Part shown: positions 26,481-35,594 of the stretch, one piece after another
How positions within the stretch are numbered: the first letter of the stretch is position 1
Layout: every line of letters begins with the position of its first letter
DNA from: Helicobacter_J cappadocius
GTDB taxonomy: Bacteria > Campylobacterota > Campylobacteria > Campylobacterales > Helicobacteraceae
DNA length: 64,000 nt
Assembly: GCF_030686155.1 (NCBI RefSeq)
Contig: NZ_JAUPEV010000006.1
Span: 47,539 to 111,538, forward strand
Reading direction: 5' to 3'
Translations under genes and position numbers: made by a program
Notes under the pieces: model-generated
What the model was told of the DNA's origin: nothing
Databases searched by the model: none
The model's input: only the letters and a program-made list of their open reading frames with translations

Positions 26481-29345
26481 ATGAAAATATTCAAATTATT
26501 GTTTTGTTCGTTTTGGGTAGCAATCCCCCTATTAGCAATATATGCAATTGCTTGTGCTATTGCTACTTTTGTTGAGAATGACTATGGAACTGCTTTTGCA
26601 AAATCCGTAGTGTATGACACTTGGTGGTTTAATTTTATTCACGCTTATCTCTTTGTGGTACTTATAGGAACTTTAATTGTTTCAAAAGCTTGGAGTCGCA
26701 AAAAATACTCTAGTATTTTATTTCACTCTTCCTTGATTGTAATTATATTTGGTGCAGGGGTTACTAGATTTTTCGGCTTTGAAGGCACAATGCATATTCG
26801 GGAGGGACAATCAACCTCAATCATTAAAAGTGCTGATAGCTCTATAAACATCACAGCAGTTTCCTTAGATGGAAAAATACAAAAAGTATTTTTCAAAAAT
26901 CCTATTTTTAGTCATTTTTCTTGTAAATCAGATGAAGTTTCAAAAGAACCCTTGCTAGGATATCCTAAAAAATCTGTGAAGATTTTTGGAAAACCTCTAG
27001 AACTCAAATTCATAGCTGCTTGTAAAACCACTCAGGATAAAAACAATAATACTTCATATTTGGTTGTTGAAGCTACTTATGATGGAGTTTCAAAAACCTA
27101 TAACATTGTCGGAGGACCAGGAATACAAAGTGCTGATGTGCAACTCTCATTTGGAGATACTCTTATTTCGATGAACTGGGGAGTCAAAAATATACATTTA
27201 CCTTTTGCACTCAAGCTAAATAAATTTGACCTAGAACGTTATCCAGGGTCTAATAGTCCTTCTTCATATGCCTCTGAAGTAGAAATATTAGACACGCAAG
27301 GAAACATAATTATGCCTTATAAAATCTATATGAACCATGTCCTTGACTATGATGGCTATCGATTTTTTCAATCCTCTTACGACATGGATGAAAAAGGAAC
27401 TATTCTTTCTGTTAATAAAGATCCCGGAAAGCGTCCAACGTACATTGGCTATGGAATGCTAATATTAGGTGCTATTTGGATGCTCTTTGCTCGTGAAGGT
27501 CGGTTCAAAAAACTGGCTAAATTTTTGCAGAGTCAAAAAATCGCTGGTTTTGCACTAGTGATACTTTTAAGTATGGGCAGTGGATTGTATGCACAAGAAG
27601 GAAAAATAGACACTCACGGATCAGCAAACTCACAAACCCTTCCAAACAGCTCGAGCATAAACAGTTCAAATATGCAAAATGATCTGTTTTATAAGTTGCC
27701 AAAAGAACAAATTCTTCAAAGATTTAAAAATCTTAAAGAAAACTCTCTAGCACATACAAGAAAATTTTCCCAACTTCAACTTCAAGATTTTGGAGGCAGA
27801 ATAAAACCTGTAGATACGGTAGCTATGGATATAGTCCATAAGATAACCAAATCAGATGGTTTTAAGGGACTTAGTAACGATCAAGTATTTTTAGGGATGA
27901 TGCTCTATCCTGATGATTGGAGAGAAATCAAAATTATCTATACAAAAACTCCAAAAATTAGAGAGATATTAGGCACTCCTAGCAATGAGAAATACATTTC
28001 CTTTAATGATGTATTTGATTCTAACGGATACAAGTTGCAAAATTATGTCGAAGAAGCAAACCGTAAAAAACCTAACGAAAGAAGCACTTTTGATAATGAC
28101 ATTTTACAAGTAGATGAACGTGTAAATCTTGCTTTTATGGTCTTTACTGGACAAGTTTTAAAAATATTTCCTGATCAAAATTCTCACAAATGGTTAGCTC
28201 CTCTAGAAGCAATGGAACATTCCTCGCCTTCTGTCGCAAAAGAAATTCAAAGTATTCTAAATGACATCTATACAGGCTTTGATTTGGGGATTGAAAAAAA
28301 TGAATGGAAAAATGCAGATATTGCTCTTGATAGACTTGCAAAGTACCAACAAGTTTATGGAAAAGATCTCTATCTTACTAAAACAAAAGTAGATTCAGAA
28401 ATATTCTTAAACCATATGAATTTTTTCAATAAGCTGACTTTACCTTATATTATTTTAGGGGTTGTTCTTTTTATAGCTGTTCTTGTTAGTATTTTGCGTG
28501 ATAAACCCATAAATATCTGGTTTGCTCGTGCTACATATACACTAATGCTTATATGCGTAGGCATTCATAGTATAGGACTTATTTTACGCTGGTATGTAAG
28601 CGGTCATTCGCCTTGGAGTAATGCTTATGAATCGATGCTCTATATTGCTTGGGCAGCAGGGATAGCTGGAGTGATATTTTTCAGAAAATCAAAACTTGCA
28701 TTATCAGCAGCAAGTTTTCTAGCAGGAATTGCTCTTTTTGTTGCAAATTTAGGATTTATGGATCCTCAAATTGGAAATCTAGTACCTGTTCTAAAATCCT
28801 ATTGGCTCAATATTCACGTTTCTATTATTACTGCAAGTTATGGATTTTTAGGGTTATGCTTTATTTTAGGTGTTATCACTTTGGTAATGTTTATTTTTAG
28901 GAATCCAAAGCATCCTAACTTAGACTCAACTATTTTATCTTTGAATGCTATTAATGAAATGAGTATGATACTTGGTTTATTGATGCTAACTGTAGGAAAT
29001 TTCTTAGGAGGAATATGGGCTAATGAATCTTGGGGAAGATACTGGGGTTGGGATCCAAAAGAAACTTGGGCATTAATTTCCATTGGAGTTTATGCTATTA
29101 TTTTGCACTTAAGATTTTTGAAATTTCGGTTTATGCCATATGTTTTTGCAACTTCTAGCGTGATTGGGTTTTATTCTATTTTGATGACTTATTTTGGTGT
29201 AAATTACTATCTATCTGGTATGCACAGCTATGCCGCTGGAGATCCTGTGCCTATTCCTGTATTCTTATATTATTTTATAGCCTTAACTATCATCTTGATT
29301 GTTCTAGCTTCTTTGAAAAGAAAGCTAGAGATGCCAAAAATTTAG
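26481..29345 (+). CDS. ccsBA: Fused cytochrome c synthase CcsBA (ResB-CcsA)
   Basis: System II cytochrome c biogenesis: exports haem and ligates it to apocytochrome c in the periplasm. The 954-residue protein is a natural fusion. The ResB/CcsB half (about 1-360) has several transmembrane segments and a large periplasmic loop; the CcsA half (about 655-954) has the tryptophan-rich WWD signature WANESWGRYWGWDPKETWAL near 847-866 and conserved haem-ligand histidines, such as HSPWSNAYES. The central 380-650 region is a long soluble stretch. Size and fusion are usual for Helicobacter and Campylobacter. It follows the thioredoxin lipoprotein in one operon. Confidence 0.95.
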   Translation: MKIFKLLFCSFWVAIPLLAIYAIACAIATFVENDYGTAFAKSVVYDTWWFNFIHAYLFVVLIGTLIVSKAWSRKKYSSILFHSSLIVIIFGAGVTRFFGFEGTMHIREGQSTSIIKSADSSINITAVSLDGKIQKVFFKNPIFSHFSCKSDEVSKEPLLGYPKKSVKIFGKPLELKFIAACKTTQDKNNNTSYLVVEATYDGVSKTYNIVGGPGIQSADVQLSFGDTLISMNWGVKNIHLPFALKLNKFDLERYPGSNSPSSYASEVEILDTQGNIIMPYKIYMNHVLDYDGYRFFQSSYDMDEKGTILSVNKDPGKRPTYIGYGMLILGAIWMLFAREGRFKKLAKFLQSQKIAGFALVILLSMGSGLYAQEGKIDTHGSANSQTLPNSSSINSSNMQNDLFYKLPKEQILQRFKNLKENSLAHTRKFSQLQLQDFGGRIKPVDTVAMDIVHKITKSDGFKGLSNDQVFLGMMLYPDDWREIKIIYTKTPKIREILGTPSNEKYISFNDVFDSNGYKLQNYVEEANRKKPNERSTFDNDILQVDERVNLAFMVFTGQVLKIFPDQNSHKWLAPLEAMEHSSPSVAKEIQSILNDIYTGFDLGIEKNEWKNADIALDRLAKYQQVYGKDLYLTKTKVDSEIFLNHMNFFNKLTLPYIILGVVLFIAVLVSILRDKPINIWFARATYTLMLICVGIHSIGLILRWYVSGHSPWSNAYESMLYIAWAAGIAGVIFFRKSKLALSAASFLAGIALFVANLGFMDPQIGNLVPVLKSYWLNIHVSIITASYGFLGLCFILGVITLVMFIFRNPKHPNLDSTILSLNAINEMSMILGLLMLTVGNFLGGIWANESWGRYWGWDPKETWALISIGVYAIILHLRFLKFRFMPYVFATSSVIGFYSILMTYFGVNYYLSGMHSYAAGDPVPIPVFLYYFIALTIILIVLASLKRKLEMPKI

Positions 29346-29358
29346 TGAGGAAAAATAA

Positions 29359-31377
29359 TTGAAAAAAATCATTTTTTTCATTCTGCTTATATTGATTGTA
29401 TTGCTTATTTTTGGGTATGTTGTAGCATTTACCCAGATTGGCAACAATCTCTTAAAACCTTTTCTTCAATCAAAAATTAATCAATACTCTCCTATCTCTT
29501 TGGAACTGAAAGATTTTTCACTCAGACCTACTTATATTAAAATTTCTGCAATCCACAATCATTCTATGGATGTCAAATTAAAAGCCCACTTTTCTCTTTG
29601 GAATCAAAATTTTCAGGGCAATCTTCTTGCCAATGGAAAAATTTTTTTTGAATCTGAAATAAAAAATTTCAATATAAAATCAAACTTCAAGGGAAATATT
29701 CGGAATTTTATTATTAACGCATCTAGCAATATTGCAAACTCTAACAGTCATATTCAAGCAAAAATAGAATCCTTCAGACTTGAAGAACTTAAAGCTAAAA
29801 TAATTGGATTAAAAATAGATGATCTCTTAAGTTTTCTAGAAAAATCTCCCTATGTTGGGGGAAATATAGATATCAATGCAGACCTCAAGGGAAACTGGCA
29901 TACTGCAATGAGTGGAAAAATAAACGGCCAAATTCAAAAAGGCACAATAAACTCAGAATTAGCAAAAAAGAACCTTCACATTAATATTCCTAAAGATACT
30001 TTTTCACTAGACCTAAATGCAGATTTTGAAAATCAGACAATCAAAAATAATTTAAAATTTACTTCAAATTTTGGAAATATAAGCACAGATGGCGAAATAC
30101 AAATTCCAACTTTTGAAATCAACAACCACTACAACATCTCTTTAGTAGATATAGCACCGCTAGGATTAATTCTATCTCAAAACATCAGAGGTGGTTTTAA
30201 ATCTACAGGGATTTTAAAAGGTAATGAGAAAAATCTTCTTATTCAAGGATATACCGATATTGCAAATTCTGATAGCAAATACTCTTTTAACCTAAGTAAA
30301 TTTATCCCTCAAAAATTTCAATTTGATGTCAAAAAAATCTCTGTTGATAAAATGCTATGGATGTTTTATAAACCACAATACATACGTGGTGTTGCAACTT
30401 TTATGGGGAATATGAGCAATTCTAGGAGCTTAAGCATTTCTGGGAGAGTAAAAGCAAATACTAACCCCAGTATCATCAAAAAATACACTCAGGTAAATAT
30501 TCCTGATGTCTTTTTTACAGTGCAAACTGGGGCTATGATTACTGATGGGATAGGAAATTTTGATTTTAATGTAGAATCAGCACTTGGATATTTTAGGTTA
30601 AAAAATGGAGACATTGATTTCAATAATGCCTATGCAAATGGAAACTACGATCTGCTAGTGCGAGATTTGTCAAAACTAAAAGGACTTATAGGAAGAGACC
30701 TAAATGGAAAAATAGAGGCTGATGGAATTATAAAATACGACAAAGGCATCAGTGCTAAGTTTCAAACAACAAGTTTGGATGGAAAAATAAATGGAAGAAT
30801 CAATCCAAAAAATCTGTACGCTAACTTTGATGGTGTAAATATAGATAAACTCTTTGATATGCTTAAGATCCCAGCTATATTAAATGGAGATATTCAAGGA
30901 GATCTGAACTATGATATCACATCTGAAAAGGGTAAAATTTCAACTTCCATTAAAGATGCCAAAATCACTCATCCACAAATAACTAATATTTTTAGAAAAT
31001 ATAGAGGCATTGATACAGATGTACAAGTTTTTGAAGGAGCAAATTTCTTCTCAAACATTGATAAAGGCAACCTTGATGCAAAATTAACGATGCAAAGCAC
31101 TGATATAAATTTAGATTCACAATACCTAAAAATAGATATTATAAAGAATAAAATCTCTTCTAAATTCAAAATTTCATCTCATCAAGATTATATATATATG
31201 TTCATTGATGGAAACCTAAACGAACCTATAATACAACTAGACCCAAGTGAGCTCATTAAAAAAGCGACTATGAAGAACATCCAAAAAAATGCTGATAAAG
31301 CTATCAAAAAAATACTCCGTCCAGATAACCAAGAAAAAGTAAAAAAATTTCTTGATGATGTGAGGAAAAACTTTTAA
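29359..31377 (+). CDS. AsmA/TamB-like inner-membrane-anchored protein
   Basis: The 672-residue protein has an N-terminal transmembrane segment (about 4-26) and a long periplasmic part made of repeating beta strands with alternating hydrophobic residues, such as GSWS-type turns ISGRVKANTNPSI, GKIEADGIIKYD and NGDIQGDLNYDITSEKG. This pattern and the QGTINS/LNGDIQGDLNYD motifs fit the AsmA-like repeating beta-groove family, thought to move lipids between membranes. The start is TTG with GAGGA upstream, 13 bp after ccsBA. It converges on fur. The assignment rests on general architecture. Confidence 0.6.
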   Translation: MKKIIFFILLILIVLLIFGYVVAFTQIGNNLLKPFLQSKINQYSPISLELKDFSLRPTYIKISAIHNHSMDVKLKAHFSLWNQNFQGNLLANGKIFFESEIKNFNIKSNFKGNIRNFIINASSNIANSNSHIQAKIESFRLEELKAKIIGLKIDDLLSFLEKSPYVGGNIDINADLKGNWHTAMSGKINGQIQKGTINSELAKKNLHINIPKDTFSLDLNADFENQTIKNNLKFTSNFGNISTDGEIQIPTFEINNHYNISLVDIAPLGLILSQNIRGGFKSTGILKGNEKNLLIQGYTDIANSDSKYSFNLSKFIPQKFQFDVKKISVDKMLWMFYKPQYIRGVATFMGNMSNSRSLSISGRVKANTNPSIIKKYTQVNIPDVFFTVQTGAMITDGIGNFDFNVESALGYFRLKNGDIDFNNAYANGNYDLLVRDLSKLKGLIGRDLNGKIEADGIIKYDKGISAKFQTTSLDGKINGRINPKNLYANFDGVNIDKLFDMLKIPAILNGDIQGDLNYDITSEKGKISTSIKDAKITHPQITNIFRKYRGIDTDVQVFEGANFFSNIDKGNLDAKLTMQSTDINLDSQYLKIDIIKNKISSKFKISSHQDYIYMFIDGNLNEPIIQLDPSELIKKATMKNIQKNADKAIKKILRPDNQEKVKKFLDDVRKNF

Positions 31378-31413
31378 ATATCCCAATAGCTTTGGAAATC
31401 TAAAAGTTTCAAA

Positions 31414-31845
31414 TTATTTTTTGTTTCTGCTTGCACATTCTGGGCATAGACCAATAAATACAGCTGATGCATCATGTAAAATATAGCCTGTCATCTTCGA
31501 ACATTTATCTGAAACTTCAGAAACATCTACCTTAATATCTTCAAGTTTTCCGCACTTCTCACAAGCTACATGCAAATGATGATCATAGCTAAGCTCGTAA
31601 CGTTGCTTTTGAGCTGGGGCTTTTATTTCGCGTAAAATATTCACCTCATACAATGCCGTGATATTTTTATACACCGTTGCAAGGGAGATGGAAGGATAAT
31701 CCTTTTTGATGTTTTCATAAATATCATCCACTGCAATATGCCCATTTTTCTGAATTTCTCTCAAAATGGCTATCCTTTGGGGTGTAACTTTAAGATTTTT
31801 CTCTTTTAAACTCATTTCAAAGTCCATAATCATATCCTCGTTCAA
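31414..31845 (-). CDS. fur: Ferric uptake regulator Fur
   Basis: Iron-responsive DNA-binding repressor. The 143-residue protein has the winged helix (VTPQRIAILREIQKNGHIAVDDIYENI with SLATVYKNI as recognition helix), then the metal site YDHHLHVACEKCGKLEDI and a second CPEC pair near the C-terminus, matching the structural zinc site of Helicobacter Fur. It is divergent from ffh. A Fur-box-like sequence lies upstream of a TonB receptor gene in this window. Other Fur-family members (PerR) are possible, but the HHLHVACEKCG motif fits Fur in this group. Confidence 0.88.
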   Translation of the reverse strand: MNEDMIMDFEMSLKEKNLKVTPQRIAILREIQKNGHIAVDDIYENIKKDYPSISLATVYKNITALYEVNILREIKAPAQKQRYELSYDHHLHVACEKCGKLEDIKVDVSEVSDKCSKMTGYILHDASAVFIGLCPECASRNKK

Positions 31846-31977
31846 CTAAATCAAATTTTTAATTTAAATATGACGGATTGTATCAAAAAATTTTTAATGG
31901 ATTTTTTAGATTTTTACAAGTTGTTTTCTTGTAAAATAATCCAAACAATCAAATTGCAATACACAAGGAGTTTTGAG

Positions 31978-33312
31978 TTGTTTGATACATTAAGTGAATC
32001 ATTTAAAACTGCATTGAACAAAATACGTTTCAATGATGATGAAAAAGCTCTCACAAAAGCATTAGAAGAGCTGAAAAAATCTCTTTTAAAAAATGATGTT
32101 TACCATAAAGCCACCAAAGATTTATTGAAAAATATCGAGACACAGACCAAACAAGCTGGAATCGGTAAACAAAATTTCCTAAATGCTCTTCAAAATGCAC
32201 TTGCACAAATCTTGGAATCTAATGGAAACTATGGCTTTAACTACTCCAATAAACCTCCAACTATCGTTCTTATGACAGGCTTACAAGGAAGCGGAAAAAC
32301 AACCACCTCTGCCAAACTTGCAAATTATCTAAAAACACGAAATAAGAAAGTTTTGCTCGTAGCCTGTGATCTAGTCCGTTTGGCAGCAGTAGAACAACTA
32401 AAGCAATTAGCTTCACAAATTGAGGTTGATGTCTTTTATCTTGAAAACACATCCGCTTTAGAAGTAGCAAAAGCAGCTAGAGAAAAGGCAATTGCTGGGC
32501 AATATGATGTAATGATAGTAGATAGTGCTGGAAGATTGGCTATCGATGAAGAGCTCATGGATGAACTTAAATCAATCAAAACTACACTAGAACCCTATGA
32601 AACCTTTTATGTTGCAGATTCTTTAAGTGGTCAAGATGGGATAAGGAGTGCAGATACTTTTAATCAAAAAATAGGTATTACTGGAGTAATTTTGAGTAAA
32701 TTTGATAGTGATACAAAAGGGGGTATCGCACTTTCTATTGCCTATCAACTAGGTATTCCGTTGCGTTTTATTGGAAATGGGGAAAAAATCCCCGATCTTG
32801 ATGTTTTTATGCCCGATAGAATTATATCTAGACTTATGGGTGCTGGAGACATTGCCTCTTTAGCTGAAAAAACAGCCACTATATTAGATGAACAAGAAGC
32901 AAAAATTTTAAGTAAAAAAATCAAAAAAGGTCAATTCACATTCACTGATTTTCTAGCACAAATAGAAAACATCAAAAAACTAGGCTCAATGAGTTCCATT
33001 GTTTCTATGATTCCTGGTCTTGGAAATATGGCAGGAGCTCTAAAAAATGTAGATTTGGATAATTCTGGAGAAATTAAAAGGATCAAAGCTATGGTCAATT
33101 CAATGACCCCAAAAGAAAGAGATAATCCGGATTTACTTAATGGAAGTCGCAGAAAAAGAATAGCACTTGGAAGCGGACTAGAAGTCAGTGATATAAATCG
33201 CATCATCAAACAGTTTGACAACGCTGCTAAAATGGCTAAAAAACTCAGTTCCAAAGGTGGAATGCAAGATCTAATGAGTATGATGGGGCAAATGAAAGGA
33301 AAAATCAGGTAG
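31978..33312 (+). CDS. ffh: Signal recognition particle protein Ffh
   Basis: SRP54 GTPase that targets nascent inner-membrane proteins to FtsY. I place the start at the TTG at 31978, seven bases after AAGGAG, giving MFDTLSESFKTALNKIRF and the usual 444 residues. The open frame extends upstream to 31870, but that part is not conserved-looking. Domains: N helical bundle, GTPase G domain with GLQGSGKTT near 100-108, DSAGRLAI and SKFDSDTKGG, and the Met-rich M domain with SRRKRIALGSG near residue 400. It precedes the rpsP operon by 134 bp, as in H. pylori (HP1152/HP1151 from memory). Confidence 0.95.
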   Translation: MFDTLSESFKTALNKIRFNDDEKALTKALEELKKSLLKNDVYHKATKDLLKNIETQTKQAGIGKQNFLNALQNALAQILESNGNYGFNYSNKPPTIVLMTGLQGSGKTTTSAKLANYLKTRNKKVLLVACDLVRLAAVEQLKQLASQIEVDVFYLENTSALEVAKAAREKAIAGQYDVMIVDSAGRLAIDEELMDELKSIKTTLEPYETFYVADSLSGQDGIRSADTFNQKIGITGVILSKFDSDTKGGIALSIAYQLGIPLRFIGNGEKIPDLDVFMPDRIISRLMGAGDIASLAEKTATILDEQEAKILSKKIKKGQFTFTDFLAQIENIKKLGSMSSIVSMIPGLGNMAGALKNVDLDNSGEIKRIKAMVNSMTPKERDNPDLLNGSRRKRIALGSGLEVSDINRIIKQFDNAAKMAKKLSSKGGMQDLMSMMGQMKGKIR

Positions 33313-33343
33313 TTTAAGAATTTTAATTTAAAATAGAGTTCTT

Positions 33344-33355
33344 TTTGGTTATAAT
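33344..33355 (+). promoter_or_regulatory. Predicted promoter of the rpsP operon
   Basis: TTGGTTATAAT after a T-run fits the extended Helicobacter sigma-80 promoter, with -10 TATAAT at 33350-33355. A start near 33362 gives an 85-nt leader to rpsP. It lies in the 134-bp gap after ffh. Confidence 0.6.
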
Positions 33356-33446
33356 TCAGGTTTTTTAAAAGTTGAAAGATAGGATATAGTCCGAAATCTT
33401 AAATTTAGAAGTATCAAAATATTACAAAGTCTTCAAGGAGAAACAT

Positions 33447-33680
33447 ATGGCAACAGTCATTAGATTAACAAGAATGGGAAGAAAGAAAAAACCATTTTAT
33501 CGCGTTGTAGTTACAGATTCTAGAAAAAGAAGAGATGGTGGCTGGATTGAATCCATCGGCTTTTACAACCCACTAGAAGAACCTGCCGTAGTAAAAATCG
33601 ACACTGATAGATTAAACTATTGGAAAAGCGTAGGTGCTAAAATGAGTGAAAGAGTAGCAAAACTATCCTCAAGCAAGTAA
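33447..33680 (+). CDS. rpsP: 30S ribosomal protein S16
   Basis: Small-subunit ribosomal protein of 77 residues, the normal length. It begins MATVIRLTRMGRKKKPFYRVVVTDSR, the universally conserved S16 N-terminus, and continues with IESIGFYNPLEEP. AAGGAG precedes the ATG. It opens the five-gene run rpsP-khpA-rimM-trmD-rplS, in which every junction is a gap of 3 bp or an overlap. Confidence 0.98.
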   Translation: MATVIRLTRMGRKKKPFYRVVVTDSRKRRDGGWIESIGFYNPLEEPAVVKIDTDRLNYWKSVGAKMSERVAKLSSSK

Positions 33681-33683
33681 AAG

Positions 33684-33935
33684 ATGGTAGAACAATTCTT
33701 AGAAAACTATGTAAAAAAAATAGTTCAACATCCTGATAAAGTGAGTATCTCTGTTGCCCCTACCATGGATGGGTGTAGAAGTATCGTTATTTATACTTCA
33801 CCTCTTGATATTGGTCGAGTTATTGGTAAAGATGGGAAGATGATAAGTGCCTTGAAAACTTTCATATCTGGAGCAAAAGCAAAAGATGGTCTAACCTACA
33901 AAATAGTCGTTCAAGCTAATGATTCCAAAAAATGA
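33684..33935 (+). CDS. khpA: KH-domain RNA-binding protein KhpA
   Basis: Small RNA-binding protein of 83 residues with a KH domain; the GxxG loop is IGKDGK, in RVIGKDGKMISALKTFI near residues 48-64. The family commonly sits between rpsP and rimM, as here. The ATG follows the rpsP stop by 3 bp, and its 3' end overlaps the rimM start by 17 bp. Confidence 0.9.
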   Translation: MVEQFLENYVKKIVQHPDKVSISVAPTMDGCRSIVIYTSPLDIGRVIGKDGKMISALKTFISGAKAKDGLTYKIVVQANDSKK

Positions 33936-34482
33936 TTCATCTTTAGTCCAAGTAGGCAAATTAGGTAGAACGATTGGTCTTGATGGTGGATTAAAATTTA
34001 TTTTAAACACTGACTTTCCTCAAAGCATTCAAAAGGGACTGAATCTGACTCTGGTATTTCCTGATAATTTTTCATCTTCTGATTCTTCTTATACAATCAA
34101 AAGCTTTAATCCAAACAAATCTGTTGTATTTTTTGAAGGTATTGATGAGATAACTCAAGCAAAAACACTCACGAATGCTATAGCATATGTAAGCATAGAA
34201 GATACCAAAAGGCTATGCAAACTAAATGAAAATGAATATTTTTGGTTTGAACTCATTGGTTATACGATCGATGAAAACAACGAAATATTAGGAAAAGTAG
34301 TAAATATTGAACGTATTGGAGCAATAGATTATCTCATTATAGAAACTTCAGAAAAACTTGTCTTAGAAAAATTGCCAAAAAAATTTTTGATACCCTATAT
34401 AGAAGTATTTATAATACAAGTCTCAAGGGAAGAAAAAAGTATTTTTGTCAAAGGTGCAAAATCTATATTAGAAGCAAGTTAA
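33919..34482 (+). CDS. rimM: Ribosome maturation factor RimM
   Basis: Binds S19 and assists 16S rRNA processing and 30S assembly. The 187-residue protein has the N-terminal beta-barrel (VQVGKLGRTIGLDGGLKFI) and the PRC-barrel C-terminal half (YFWFELIGYTIDENNEILGK, LIPYIEVFI). The start overlaps khpA by 17 bp without a strong ribosome-binding site, which suggests translational coupling. Its stop overlaps the trmD ATG by one base. Confidence 0.93.
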   Translation: MIPKNDSSLVQVGKLGRTIGLDGGLKFILNTDFPQSIQKGLNLTLVFPDNFSSSDSSYTIKSFNPNKSVVFFEGIDEITQAKTLTNAIAYVSIEDTKRLCKLNENEYFWFELIGYTIDENNEILGKVVNIERIGAIDYLIIETSEKLVLEKLPKKFLIPYIEVFIIQVSREEKSIFVKGAKSILEAS

Positions 34483-35195
34483 TGCAATTTACTTTTCTTA
34501 CACTTTTTCCAAATCTCATCAATTTTTATTTTGAAGATTCTATCTTAAAAAATGCTGTCTCTAAAAACCTTATTAAAATCAATATTGTCAATATCAGAGA
34601 TTATTCAAAAGACAAGTACAAAAAGGTCGATCATGCACAAATTGGAGGAGGAGCAGGACAAGTCCTCTCTCCTGATGTCATAGAACATGCCATAAGAGAC
34701 TTAAAAAATCCTAAACACACTATTTTTTTATCTCCTGCAGGAAAACCCTTCAAACATAATGATTCTGTGAGATTAGCTAACAAAAGTCACATTGTGCTTG
34801 TTTGTGGTCGATATGAAGGGTTTGATGAGAGATCTATTGAAATGAATGCTGATGAAGTCTTTTGCATGGGAGATTTTGTGCTAACAGGTGGAGAACTACC
34901 GGCTTTATGTATCTGTGATAGCATTTCTAGACAGATACAAGGGGTGCTTGGAAATCCAAATTCACTTGTTGGAGAGAGTTTTCAATCCCATCTTTTAGAA
35001 GCACCCAATTTTTCCAGAGTGATGAATTTAAAAAAAGAATTTCAAAATTTTATTCCACCTTCAGAGTTTTCAAAGGGAAATCATAGTAAAATTGCCGACT
35101 TGAAAAATAATTTGGCAGTTTCAAAGACAAAGTACTTTAGGCCAGATTTATACCAAAAATGGAAAGCAACAAAAAGGGTGCAAAATGAAAAATAG
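34482..35195 (+). CDS. trmD: tRNA (guanine37-N1)-methyltransferase
   Basis: SPOUT methyltransferase that prevents frameshifting by forming m1G37 in tRNA. The 237-residue protein contains FTFLTLFPNLINFYF at the start, DHAQIGGGAGQVLSP, FLSPAGKPF and the knot signatures LVCGRYEGFDERSIE and EVFCMGDFVLTGGELPAL. It overlaps rimM by one base (TAATG) and rplS by 11 bp. Confidence 0.97.
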   Translation: MQFTFLTLFPNLINFYFEDSILKNAVSKNLIKINIVNIRDYSKDKYKKVDHAQIGGGAGQVLSPDVIEHAIRDLKNPKHTIFLSPAGKPFKHNDSVRLANKSHIVLVCGRYEGFDERSIEMNADEVFCMGDFVLTGGELPALCICDSISRQIQGVLGNPNSLVGESFQSHLLEAPNFSRVMNLKKEFQNFIPPSEFSKGNHSKIADLKNNLAVSKTKYFRPDLYQKWKATKRVQNEK

Positions 35196-35541
35196 ATATA
35201 TTGAAAGCTTTGAAAAAACTCAAATTGGCGACAAAAAAGTTCCAACATTCAAGGCAGGAGACACTGTAAAGCTAGGTATTAGAATAAAAGAAGGTGAAAA
35301 AAGTCGTATTCAATATTTTGAAGGTATTTGCATTTCTATTAGAGGAAATGGCGTAGATAGGACATTTACTGTTAGAAAAATGGGTGCAAACAATATTGGT
35401 GTGGAAAAAACCTTCCCTGCTTATAGCGAAAGTCTTGATACAATCGAGGTTCTAAGAATCGGTAGGGTCAGAAGAGCTAAGTTGTACTACCTAAGAGATA
35501 GAAAAGGAAAATCTGCTAGAATCAAAGAATTACGAAAATAA
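35185..35541 (+). CDS. rplS: 50S ribosomal protein L19
   Basis: Large-subunit protein of 118 residues at the subunit interface. Typical stretches are PTFKAGDTVKLGIRIKEGEK, RIQYFEGICISIRGNGVDRTF and YSESLDTIEVLRIGRVRRAKLYYLRDRKGKSARIKE. It overlaps the 3' end of trmD and closes the rpsP operon, followed directly by a strong terminator. Confidence 0.98.
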   Translation: MKNRYIESFEKTQIGDKKVPTFKAGDTVKLGIRIKEGEKSRIQYFEGICISIRGNGVDRTFTVRKMGANNIGVEKTFPAYSESLDTIEVLRIGRVRRAKLYYLRDRKGKSARIKELRK

Positions 35542-35549
35542 AAAACTTA

Positions 35550-35588
35550 TTAAGAGAAGATGCAATCATCATTTTCTCTTAATTTTTC
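35550..35588. terminator. Bidirectional rho-independent terminator between rplS and the TraF-like gene
   Basis: A perfect 9-bp stem TTAAGAGAA/TTCTCTTAA (35550-35558 and 35574-35582) is followed on the plus strand by TTTTTC. It is preceded by an A-run that serves as the T-run for the minus strand. It separates the convergent rplS and outer-membrane protein genes. Confidence 0.85.
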
Positions 35589-35594
35589 ATTTTA

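Noticed and set aside
31870..31977. N-terminal extension of ffh
   Set aside because: The upstream codons are not Ffh-like, while TTG at 31978 has an ideal AAGGAG site and gives the normal N-terminus and length.
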